Part shown: positions 1-4,253 of the stretch, in pieces
Position numbering within the stretch: position 1 is the stretch's first letter
How the letters are laid out: each line of letters opens with the position of its first letter
Assembly (NCBI GenBank): GCA_009930355.1
Contig: RZYK01000127.1
Location: 1-5,982, forward strand
DNA: 5,982 nt
Direction: 5' to 3'
Origin: Campylobacterota bacterium
GTDB lineage: Bacteria; Campylobacterota; Campylobacteria; Campylobacterales; Sulfurospirillaceae
Made by a program: the position numbers and the translations under genes
Notes under the pieces: model-generated
Told to the model about the DNA's origin: nothing
Seen by the model: only the letters and a program-made list of their open reading frames with translations
Databases searched by the model: none

Positions 1-438
1 CATACTACTGATTTTCTCAGCACCAATGAGTAAAATATTCTTCTTCATACCTGATTCTATAAATGCTTTTGCCATCGAGAGCATATAAACAAAGCCACTA
101 CATGCTGCACTAATATCAAAGGCCATAACATTATTTATTTCAAGTTTTCCAGCAATCACACAAGCTGTGGAAGGCATACAGAGATAATCAGGGGAAAGCG
201 TTGCACAAATAATTAAATCAATCTCTTCCTTAGCAATACCAGCACGATCAATTGCTTTTTGTGCTGCTTTGACACCTAAATCACTGGTTGACTCTTCCAT
301 TGATGCAATACGTCTCTCTTTGATACCTGTACGTTTTTCTATCCATTCATCACTGGTTTCTACCATCTCTTCAAGATGAAAATTACTTAAAATTCGAGAA
401 GGAGCATAGGCTCCAATGGATTTTAAAGATGCGTACAC
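1..438 (-). CDS. fabH: Beta-ketoacyl-ACP synthase III (KAS III), 5' part, truncated by the window edge
   Basis: FabH starts type II fatty-acid synthesis in the cytosol by condensing acetyl-CoA with malonyl-ACP. The first 146 residues are visible; the family is usually about 320-330 long, so the C-terminal half with the catalytic His and Asn is outside the window. Visible hallmarks are W32 and R36 in DEWIEKRTGI (CoA-binding region) and the active-site cysteine C113 in ISAACSGF. I chose the GTG at 436-438 because it gives the usual N-terminus (VYASLKSIGAYAPSRIL) and sits 5 nt after an AAAGGA ribosome binding site at 444-449. The ATG overlapping it at 438-440 is out of frame and stops after five codons. 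The ribosome binding site overlaps the plsX stop codon, so the two genes are probably translationally coupled. It is the last visible gene of the ndk-DUF177-rpmF-plsX-fabH operon. Identification is firm; only the exact start is slightly open. Confidence 0.95.
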   Translation of the reverse strand, partial: MYASLKSIGAYAPSRILSNFHLEEMVETSDEWIEKRTGIKERRIASMEESTSDLGVKAAQKAIDRAGIAKEEIDLIICATLSPDYLCMPSTACVIAGKLEINNVMAFDISAACSGFVYMLSMAKAFIESGMKKNILLIGAEKISSM

Positions 439-447
439 ATATGTCCT

Positions 448-1443
448 TTATTGTAACTCTAGTTGTGCAAGTTTAGATTCAATGTCTACATTGATATTTG
501 AACTTGAAAAATTAATGGCTTGAAAAATTGCATTTTTCACTGCTTTTGCATTGCTTTTACCATGCCCAATAATTGCACAGCCATTAATGCCAATCAGTGG
601 GGCTCCACCGTATTCAGCATAATCAACTTGCTTTTTAAGCACTGTAAAAACTTTTCGCATTAAAACAGCACCTGCAATGGCTAAAGGTGAGCGTCTCACA
701 TTTTGTTTGATAATTTTCGTAATAGATTCAGCAACTCCCTCACTTGTTTTTAGCAAGATATTACCTACAAAACCATCACAAATAATCACATCAACAGAAC
801 CATCAAAAATATTATTTCCCTCAACATTACCCACAAAACTTTTTAACTGTTTTAACAATCTAAAAGCTTCTTTGGTAATTTCATTTCCTTTACTCTCCTC
901 TTCACCATTTGAGAGAAGTCCTACTTTAGGGTTACTTACTTTTAAAATATCTTTAACGTATGCTTCGCCCATAACAGCAAACTGTGCTAGATGCTCAGCC
1001 TTACAATCTACATTTGCTCCAACATCAAGAACAAGGCTTACTTTTCCATGAACAGCTGTTGGCATAATCGTAGCAATCGCTGGACGTAAAACACCTTTGA
1101 GTCTTCCAATACGAAGCGTGGCTAAACTCATGGTTGCACCACTATGCCCCATAGATACAACAGCATCTGCTATTTTATCTTTTACTAAATCAACGGCTTT
1201 ATAAATAGAAGTTTCTTTACGCTTAAGTGCATTGGTTGCTGCTTCGTGCATATCTAAAATATCTGTTGATTCAACAAAAGAGATTCTGTCCAAATATTCA
1301 TGAGGAATGAGAGACTTGAGAACTTTAACATCCCCAACTAGAAGTGCTTTAAACTCACGCTCCTTGAGCGCATGTAGGGTTCCTTCAACAATAGGAGCGG
1401 GACCAAAGTCTCCGCCCATCGCATCAATAGCTATGCTTAGCAT
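448..1443 (-). CDS. plsX: Phosphate acyltransferase PlsX (acyl-ACP:phosphate transacylase)
   Basis: PlsX converts acyl-ACP and phosphate to acyl-phosphate, the acyl donor used by PlsY to begin phospholipid synthesis. It is a peripheral membrane enzyme in most bacteria. The 331 residues match the usual length. Family signatures run in order: AIDAMGGDFGP at 5-15, SMGHSGATM at 97-105, LDVGANVDCK at 139-148, SNGEEESKG at 178-186, CDGFVGNILLK at 222-232 and EYGGAPLIGINGCAIIGHGKS from 277. The ATG start gives the expected MxxAIDAMGGD N-terminus. Its ribosome binding site is weak, and the start lies only 1 nt after the rpmF stop (1445-1447), so translation is probably coupled to rpmF. The gap to fabH downstream is 9 nt. 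The pairing plsX-fabH is a common bacterial arrangement and ties phospholipid synthesis to fatty-acid initiation. No broken or missing motifs were seen. Confidence 0.97.
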   Translation of the reverse strand: MLSIAIDAMGGDFGPAPIVEGTLHALKEREFKALLVGDVKVLKSLIPHEYLDRISFVESTDILDMHEAATNALKRKETSIYKAVDLVKDKIADAVVSMGHSGATMSLATLRIGRLKGVLRPAIATIMPTAVHGKVSLVLDVGANVDCKAEHLAQFAVMGEAYVKDILKVSNPKVGLLSNGEEESKGNEITKEAFRLLKQLKSFVGNVEGNNIFDGSVDVIICDGFVGNILLKTSEGVAESITKIIKQNVRRSPLAIAGAVLMRKVFTVLKKQVDYAEYGGAPLIGINGCAIIGHGKSNAKAVKNAIFQAINFSSSNINVDIESKLAQLELQ

Positions 1444-1444
1444 A

Positions 1445-1597
1445 TTAATTTTTATATTCGCCTGTTGTTTTGTTCACTCTGTGAGGCATTTTCCATGTTC
1501 CATCACTGTCTTTTACGGGCATTGGAAGCGTCACTTTATAGTGTGTTCTTCTTTTTGCAGCTCTTGTTTTGCTGACACGTCTCTTAGGTACTGCCAT
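1445..1597 (-). CDS. rpmF: 50S ribosomal protein L32
   Basis: This is a 50-residue component of the large ribosomal subunit. The N-terminus MAVPKRRVSKTRAAKRRTHY is the classic L32 signature, followed by the rest of the chain ending in HRVNKTTGEYKN. It is strongly basic, and there are no cysteines, so this is the zinc-independent form. I chose the ATG at 1595-1597 rather than the in-frame ATG at 1664-1666. The shorter form starts exactly at the family N-terminus and is preceded by AAGGAG (1604-1609) at 6 nt spacing. The longer form would add 23 residues that no L32 has and would overlap the upstream gene by almost 60 nt. The ribosome binding site overlaps the stop codon of the DUF177 gene. It sits between a DUF177 gene and plsX, as in many bacteria. 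Confidence 0.97.
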   Translation of the reverse strand: MAVPKRRVSKTRAAKRRTHYKVTLPMPVKDSDGTWKMPHRVNKTTGEYKN

Positions 1598-1607
1598 TTT
1601 ATTCTCC

Positions 1608-1967
1608 TTATAGTTGTTCGCATTGTCCACAATAGTGGTAGTCACTTTTGAAAGCTTCAATTTCACTTTGAAGTAGTGTACCTACTTCAATAAAGCCATC
1701 AAAAAATTCTATAATATTTAAAAGCTCTTCACCTTCTTTGTCCTCGTAAAGACCTTCGCTTGCAAAGACTTCAACACTCTCTTTCACTGCCAATGTAAAA
1801 CTTTCACCACATCGATCACAGGTATGTAAAAGAGTTCCCTCCATGACACCGCTGCATTTAACCAACATTTTGTCTATTTTTACAGCTTCACCACAAAATT
1901 TAACTTCATCTAACGATGTTTCAAAATGAATTCCATTATTAGGAACTTTTTTGAATTCAATCTGCAT
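1608..1967 (-). CDS. DUF177 (YceD-like) protein with two CxxC pairs
   Basis: This 119-residue cytosolic protein belongs to the DUF177 family (E. coli YceD). That family is typically encoded just before rpmF and in E. coli and plants has been linked to 23S rRNA accumulation. The visible evidence is its position and the motif GTLLHTCDRCGESF, with C50 and C53. A second CxxC, C113 and C116, lies at the very C-terminus (HYCGQCEQL). The four cysteines could form one zinc site (inference). The middle is acidic (residues 66-94), as is usual for the family. The start ATG (1965-1967) is 5 nt after the ndk stop and has no good ribosome binding site, so translation probably depends on ndk. Family assignment is good; the molecular function is not established from sequence. 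Confidence 0.85.
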   Translation of the reverse strand: MQIEFKKVPNNGIHFETSLDEVKFCGEAVKIDKMLVKCSGVMEGTLLHTCDRCGESFTLAVKESVEVFASEGLYEDKEGEELLNIIEFFDGFIEVGTLLQSEIEAFKSDYHYCGQCEQL

Positions 1968-1972
1968 GAAAA

Positions 1973-2386
1973 TTAGTTAATTTCTCTTTGTGCAAAAAAG
2001 AAATTAATTTCAATTTTTGCATTTTCCAAACTATCACTACCATGAACAGCATTTGCATCAATACTCTCTGCAAAATCTGCTCTAATAGTACCTTTTGCTG
2101 CTTCTTTTGGGTTGGTTGAACCCATAAGATCACGGTTTTTAAGAACAGCATTTTCGCCTTCAAGTACCATAACCACAACAGGCCCGCTAATCATAAATTT
2201 AACCAAATCACCAAAAAATGGTCTACTCGCATGAACAGCATAAAAAGCTTCTGCATCTGCTTGGCTTAATTGTACTTTTTTCATTGCAGCAATTCTTAAT
2301 CCATTTGATTCAAATCTATCAACAATTTTACCAATAACATTTTTTGCTACTGCATCTGGTTTAATAATGGATAATGTGCTCTCCAC
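1973..2386 (-). CDS. ndk: Nucleoside diphosphate kinase
   Basis: Ndk transfers the gamma-phosphate of ATP to nucleoside diphosphates through a phosphohistidine and so balances NTP and dNTP pools. The 137 residues are the normal bacterial length. Diagnostic parts are the N-terminal TLSIIKPDAV (4-13) with K9, the RPFFGDLV loop (55-62), RDLMGSTNPKEAAKGTIRAD (85-104), and NAVHGSDS (112-119), where H115 is the catalytic histidine. The start is a GTG at 2384-2386. It is preceded by a strong AGGAGAGGA ribosome binding site and gives the expected N-terminus; no ATG fits. It is the first gene of the five-gene operon, read from the promoter at 2443-2451. Its stop is 5 nt before the DUF177 start. Confidence 0.97.
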   Translation of the reverse strand: MESTLSIIKPDAVAKNVIGKIVDRFESNGLRIAAMKKVQLSQADAEAFYAVHASRPFFGDLVKFMISGPVVVMVLEGENAVLKNRDLMGSTNPKEAAKGTIRADFAESIDANAVHGSDSLENAKIEINFFFAQREIN

Positions 2387-2442
2387 AATCCTCTCCTATA
2401 TATAATTGAATTTCATAACTTTGTAGGGAATTAGAACGGGGG

Positions 2443-2451
2443 AGTATAGCA
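2443..2451 (-). promoter_or_regulatory. Extended -10 promoter of the ndk operon, GC-rich discriminator
   Basis: On the minus strand TGCTATACT (2451 to 2443) is an extended -10 box, about 57 nt before the ndk start. Directly upstream is a run of nine A (minus strand, 2463 to 2455), the kind of A/T tract found in Campylobacterota promoters in place of a -35 box. The next bases, CCCCCG, form a GC-rich discriminator, striking in this AT-rich region. The predicted transcription start is near 2436. It lies just downstream of the fdxA terminator, supporting a separate transcript. Confidence 0.7.
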
Positions 2452-2497
2452 GAATTTTTTTTTAATATCAATTAAACGTTACTTTAATATTTTTAAT

Positions 2498-2523
2498 AAT
2501 AAAGAGGGAAACCCCTCTTTATT
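2498..2523 (-). terminator. Intrinsic terminator of fdxA
   Basis: AAAGAGGG (2501-2508) and CCCTCTTT (2513-2520) form a perfect stem around a 4-nt loop, extended by three A-T pairs on the outside to 11 bp. Read on the minus strand it begins 5 nt after the fdxA stop and ends in TTTATTATT. It has the usual GC core with a moderately U-rich tail. It separates fdxA from the ndk promoter. Confidence 0.8.
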
Positions 2524-2528
2524 CTCTT

Positions 2529-2813
2529 TTATTCAGCACAAGGTGTTGTGCCTTTTCTCATATCTGCACCAATTTCATCACGGCTTGGTTGACCAGGGTA
2601 TGCCGCATCCCAAACAATACAACCCTCTGTTGGACACGCTTCTGCACACGCAGGTGCATCATGATGACCTACACATTCAACACACTTATCTGCATACACA
2701 TAATAAATATCAGCACCCGTTGGGTTATCACTGTCATCTACAATTGCTTCAACAGGGCACTCATCGATACAGGCGCCACACGCGATACAAATATCTGTAA
2801 TTTTTACTGCCAT
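2529..2813 (-). CDS. fdxA: 2[4Fe-4S] ferredoxin, FdxA-like
   Basis: This is a soluble low-potential electron carrier of 94 residues. Cluster I ligands are in CIACGACIDECP: C9, C12, C15 and C19. Cluster II has the expanded spacing seen in Allochromatium-type ferredoxins: C44-x2-C47-x8-C56-x3-C60-P. Two further cysteines are C65, five residues after C60, and C92 near the C-terminus. The C-terminal tail of about 30 residues after the clusters is also typical of the Allochromatium type. The ATG at 2811-2813 has an AAGGAG ribosome binding site (2819-2824). The gene is monocistronic, with a promoter at 2851-2856 and a terminator at 2498-2523, and is divergent from ahpC. In Campylobacter jejuni the fdxA gene divergent from ahpC is iron-induced and needed for aerotolerance. 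The symbol rests on that shared arrangement plus the motifs. The partner enzyme cannot be told from this window. Confidence 0.92.
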   Translation of the reverse strand: MAVKITDICIACGACIDECPVEAIVDDSDNPTGADIYYVYADKCVECVGHHDAPACAEACPTEGCIVWDAAYPGQPSRDEIGADMRKGTTPCAE

Positions 2814-2850
2814 AATTTCTCCTTGATTTGGTATTTTTTATTAACTAAAA

Positions 2851-2856
2851 ACTATA
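2851..2856 (-). promoter_or_regulatory. Putative -10 box of fdxA
   Basis: TATAGT on the minus strand (2856 to 2851) lies 37 nt before the fdxA start codon, which puts the transcription start near 2844 and the leader at about 30 nt. The upstream DNA is T-rich (TTTTGTTTCGA precedes it) and there is no clear -35 box, as usual in this phylum. The inverted repeats at 2871-2900 cover the -35 region. Confidence 0.5.
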
Positions 2857-2870
2857 TCGAAACAAAATTA

Positions 2871-2900
2871 AAATTGATATTAACTCAATTTGCTAGTTAA
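2871..2900. promoter_or_regulatory. Two overlapping inverted repeats upstream of fdxA, possible operator
   Basis: AAATTGA (2871-2877) and TCAATTT (2885-2891) are 7-bp perfect arms with a 7-bp spacer. Overlapping this, TTAACT (2880-2885) and AGTTAA (2895-2900) are 6-bp perfect arms with a 9-bp spacer. The centres are about 37 and 46 bp upstream of the predicted fdxA transcription start, a usual position for a regulator binding site. The half-sites recall FNR/CRP-type or Fur-type sites, but the spacings do not fit either consensus, so no regulator is assigned. Confidence 0.4.
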
Positions 2901-2924
2901 AAACTCAAAAATGACTTAATTTAA

Positions 2925-2938
2925 CCTGTCTAAACAGG
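2925..2938. repeat. Short inverted repeat CCTGT-N4-ACAGG
   Basis: Perfect 5-bp arms flank a CTAA spacer in an AT-rich region. It could be a small operator or, if transcribed on the plus strand, a short hairpin just ahead of the candidate ORF at 2945. Short enough to be chance. Confidence 0.3.
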
Positions 2939-2944
2939 CACCAT

Positions 2945-3013
2945 ATGATTTATAACAAACTTTTTTTCAAAACCGTTTTGATAATACTATTTTACACTGC
3001 CTTCATAGCATGA
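2945..3013 (+). CDS. Possible 22-residue hydrophobic peptide, unrecognised
   Basis: I do not recognise this ORF. From ATG at 2945 it reads MIYNKLFFKTVLIILFYTAFIA and ends at TGA (3011-3013). Residues 6-22 form one hydrophobic segment after two lysines near its start (K5 and K9), like a single membrane helix or a bare signal peptide. Upstream, AGG at 2936-2938 is only a weak ribosome binding site, 6 nt away. A further in-frame stop follows immediately after one codon, so it is not obviously the front of a longer broken gene. No clear own promoter was found. AT-rich spacer DNA readily gives short hydrophobic ORFs by chance, so the call is weak. Confidence 0.18.
   Translation: MIYNKLFFKTVLIILFYTAFIA
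2967..2981. repeat. 15-bp perfect palindrome TCAAAAC-C-GTTTTGA
   Basis: Seven-base arms TCAAAAC and GTTTTGA flank a single C. It lies about 160 bp upstream of the ahpC -10 box and about 120 bp upstream of the predicted fdxA start, too far for a simple repressor site at either promoter. It also lies inside the candidate small ORF. It may be a regulator site or chance. Confidence 0.35.
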
Positions 3014-3129
3014 AAATAGCCTAAAAGAAATAGATCCTTTTCGCCCCCTCATAATTTTTTAAATATTAAATTAACCTTTATAAGATACAATTAATCCTAT
3101 TTAATCAAAATAGTTTTTATATTTTTTTA

Positions 3130-3135
3130 TATAAT
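3130..3135 (+). promoter_or_regulatory. Putative -10 box of ahpC
   Basis: TATAAT is a perfect -10 box 36 nt before the ahpC ATG and follows TTTTTTTA (3122-3129). No -35 box is recognisable. The predicted transcription start is near 3142, giving a leader of about 30 nt. Confidence 0.65.
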
Positions 3136-3144
3136 TTCTTCGTC

Positions 3145-3157
3145 AATAAAATTTATT
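3145..3157. promoter_or_regulatory. Candidate PerR/Fur-type operator in the ahpC leader
   Basis: AATAAA-A-TTTATT is a perfect 6-1-6 inverted repeat just downstream of the predicted ahpC transcription start. Its size and AT-only makeup recall the 7-1-7 PerR box of Bacillus (TTATAATnATTATAA), and a site here could block transcription. The presence of perR next to ahpC makes PerR the natural candidate. In AT-rich DNA such a palindrome can arise by chance. Confidence 0.35.
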
Positions 3158-3171
3158 ATTAAGGATTTTCT

Positions 3172-3768
3172 ATGTTAGTAACGAATAAAGCTCCAGATTT
3201 TACAGCAACTGCTGTTTTAGGTGACAATCAAATTGTTGATAACTTTAATCTTTATGAAAATCTAGGTTCAAAAGGTGCTGTTTTATTCTTTTACCCTTTA
3301 GATTTTACATTTGTTTGTCCGTCAGAAATTATTGCATTTGACAAAAGACTCGAAGAGTTCACTAGCCGTGGTATTAATGTCATTGCTGTTTCTGTTGATT
3401 CCCAGTTTTCTCACTTTGCATGGAAAAATACTCCTGTGAATCAAGGTGGCATTGGACACGTACGTTTTCCAATGGTTTCAGATATTACCAAACAAATTTC
3501 ACGTGATTATGATGTCCTTTTTAAGGAAGGTGTAGCACTTCGTGGTTCTTTTTTACTTGATAAAGATGGCACGGTAAGACATGCCGTCATTAATGATCTA
3601 CCGCTAGGTCGAAACATTGATGAGATGATTCGTATGATCGATACTATGCTTTTTACAAATGAGTACGGTGAAGTATGCCCTGCAGGTTGGCAAAAAGGAG
3701 ATAAAGGTATGAGAGCAAGTACAGAAGGTGTAGCAGATTATCTTGCAAATAACGCAGAAAAACTTTAA
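3172..3768 (+). CDS. ahpC: Typical 2-Cys peroxiredoxin, AhpC/TsaA type
   Basis: AhpC reduces hydrogen peroxide, organic peroxides and probably peroxynitrite in the cytosol. Its 198 residues equal the length of the Helicobacter/Campylobacter enzyme. The active site is P42-x3-T46-x2-C49 in FFYPLDFTFVCPSE, with R124 in ALRGSFLLD. The resolving cysteine is C169 in EVCPAGW. GGIG at 92-95 corresponds to one motif of over-oxidation-sensitive peroxiredoxins. The second motif, C-terminal YF, reads Y190-L191 here. The ATG follows AAGGA (3161-3165) at 6 nt. No ahpF lies alongside, so reduction is probably by thioredoxin, as shown for Helicobacter (inference here). It is divergent from fdxA and convergent with perR, whose product probably represses it. 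Confidence 0.95.
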   Translation: MLVTNKAPDFTATAVLGDNQIVDNFNLYENLGSKGAVLFFYPLDFTFVCPSEIIAFDKRLEEFTSRGINVIAVSVDSQFSHFAWKNTPVNQGGIGHVRFPMVSDITKQISRDYDVLFKEGVALRGSFLLDKDGTVRHAVINDLPLGRNIDEMIRMIDTMLFTNEYGEVCPAGWQKGDKGMRASTEGVADYLANNAEKL

Positions 3769-3772
3769 ATTT

Positions 3773-3806
3773 TTTTATCAGAGAAGCTCCTGCTTCTCTG
3801 ATAAAA
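3773..3806. terminator. Perfect 15-bp hairpin between convergent ahpC and perR
   Basis: TTTTATCAGAGAAGC (3773-3787) pairs perfectly with GCTTCTCTGATAAAA (3792-3806) around a TCCT loop. It begins 5 nt after the ahpC stop and ends 1 nt before the perR stop, so it probably serves both transcripts. On each strand the U-rich run is before the stem and the A-rich run after it, the reverse of a canonical intrinsic terminator. It could end transcription inefficiently, or act mainly as a 3'-end stabiliser. Confidence 0.65.
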
Positions 3807-3807
3807 C

Positions 3808-4227
3808 TTAATTTACTTTCTTACACAATGCACACGATTCAACACTTGCAATAATGTCCATTCTTTCAATTTTAATGTTTCTATTCTCTTCAAGACACGA
3901 TTGGTATTGATATAAACTTTCATCACAATCAACATCTTCAATAGCACCACATCCTTGACAAACAAGATGAATATGTGGACGTGAATAAATATCATAACGC
4001 ATTTTTCCATCGGCAACATTTACTTCAATAACAACACCTTTTTCTTTAAGTGTTGCAATGTTTTTATAGACAGTTGCCAAAGACATCGACGGGCTCTCTC
4101 TTTTTAATGCCTCATACAAATCATCCATTGTTGGATGGGTTTTGCGTCCCAACTCTTTTAAAACGGAAATTCGCTGAGGCGTTGCTTTGAGTTCTTTTTC
4201 TTTTAAAAGTTGAATCACATCGTACAT
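3808..4227 (-). CDS. perR: Fur-family peroxide-sensing repressor PerR
   Basis: This 139-residue DNA-binding regulator represses peroxide-defence genes until its bound iron catalyses oxidation of a ligand histidine. The N-terminal winged helix contains LKATPQRISVL (13-23) and the recognition region SLATVYKNIATL (49-60). The C-terminal part carries the structural zinc cysteines C90, C93, C132 and C135. The regulatory metal ligands of Bacillus PerR (H37, D85, H91, H93, D104) have matching residues H31, D79, H85, H87 and D98 at a constant offset of six. This favours PerR over Fur, as does its position beside ahpC. The ATG at 4225-4227 has a very strong AAGGAGGTG ribosome binding site. It lies 90 bp downstream of dxs on the same strand and may have its own promoter. 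Confidence 0.9.
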   Translation of the reverse strand: MYDVIQLLKEKELKATPQRISVLKELGRKTHPTMDDLYEALKRESPSMSLATVYKNIATLKEKGVVIEVNVADGKMRYDIYSRPHIHLVCQGCGAIEDVDCDESLYQYQSCLEENRNIKIERMDIIASVESCALCKKVN

Positions 4228-4234
4228 AACTATA

Positions 4235-4243
4235 CACCTCCTT
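4235..4243 (-). promoter_or_regulatory. Very strong perR ribosome binding site
   Basis: AAGGAGGTG on the minus strand (4243 to 4235) is fully complementary to the usual 3' end of bacterial 16S rRNA (CACCTCCTT), with 7 nt to the ATG. It confirms the perR start. It is the best ribosome binding site in the window. It lies between inverted copies of a hexamer, ACTATA (4229-4234) and TATAGT (4256-4261). Confidence 0.85.
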
Positions 4244-4253
4244 CCAAAACTTT

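Larger units (their letters stand above)
2814..3171. other. Divergent fdxA-ahpC intergenic region
   Basis: This 358-bp region has no conserved gene. From left to right it holds the fdxA ribosome binding site and promoter, a pair of overlapping inverted repeats (2871-2900), a short dyad CCTGT-N4-ACAGG (2925-2938), a possible 22-codon ORF (2945-3013), a 15-bp palindrome (2967-2981), an imperfect hairpin (2987-3019), an AT-only stretch, and the ahpC promoter (3130-3135) and leader. The fdxA and ahpC predicted transcription starts are about 300 bp apart, so the middle of the region is more than a minimal divergent promoter needs. Confidence 0.8.

Noticed and set aside
677..1051. 124-codon plus-strand ORF
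   Set aside because: It is antisense to plsX, whose motifs are intact; the translation has no recognisable domain and no ribosome binding site was found.
1307..1651. 114-codon plus-strand ORF
   Set aside because: It lies opposite plsX and rpmF, crosses their junction, and resembles no protein family.
1598..1666. 23-residue N-terminal extension of L32
   Set aside because: The known L32 N-terminus begins at the internal ATG with a good ribosome binding site; the extension would overlap the end of the DUF177 gene.
1957..2178. 73-codon minus-strand ORF
   Set aside because: It is an out-of-frame reading of ndk on the same strand, with low-complexity translation.
2432..2450. tRNA-like T-arm (CCCCCGTTCTAATTCCC on the minus strand)
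   Set aside because: The stem bases do not pair, and there is no acceptor, D or anticodon arm around it.
2876..2890. FNR/CRP box upstream of fdxA
   Set aside because: The half-sites look similar, but the spacing is one base longer than TTGAT-N4-ATCAA and one half-site deviates; kept only as an unassigned dyad.
2543..2900. Two plus-strand ORFs (85 and 103 codons)
   Set aside because: Both are antisense shadows of the ferredoxin gene; the many His/Thr/Cys codons come from the reverse of its Cys-rich sequence.
3813..4019. 68-codon minus-strand ORF
   Set aside because: It is a second reading frame inside perR, with no features of its own.
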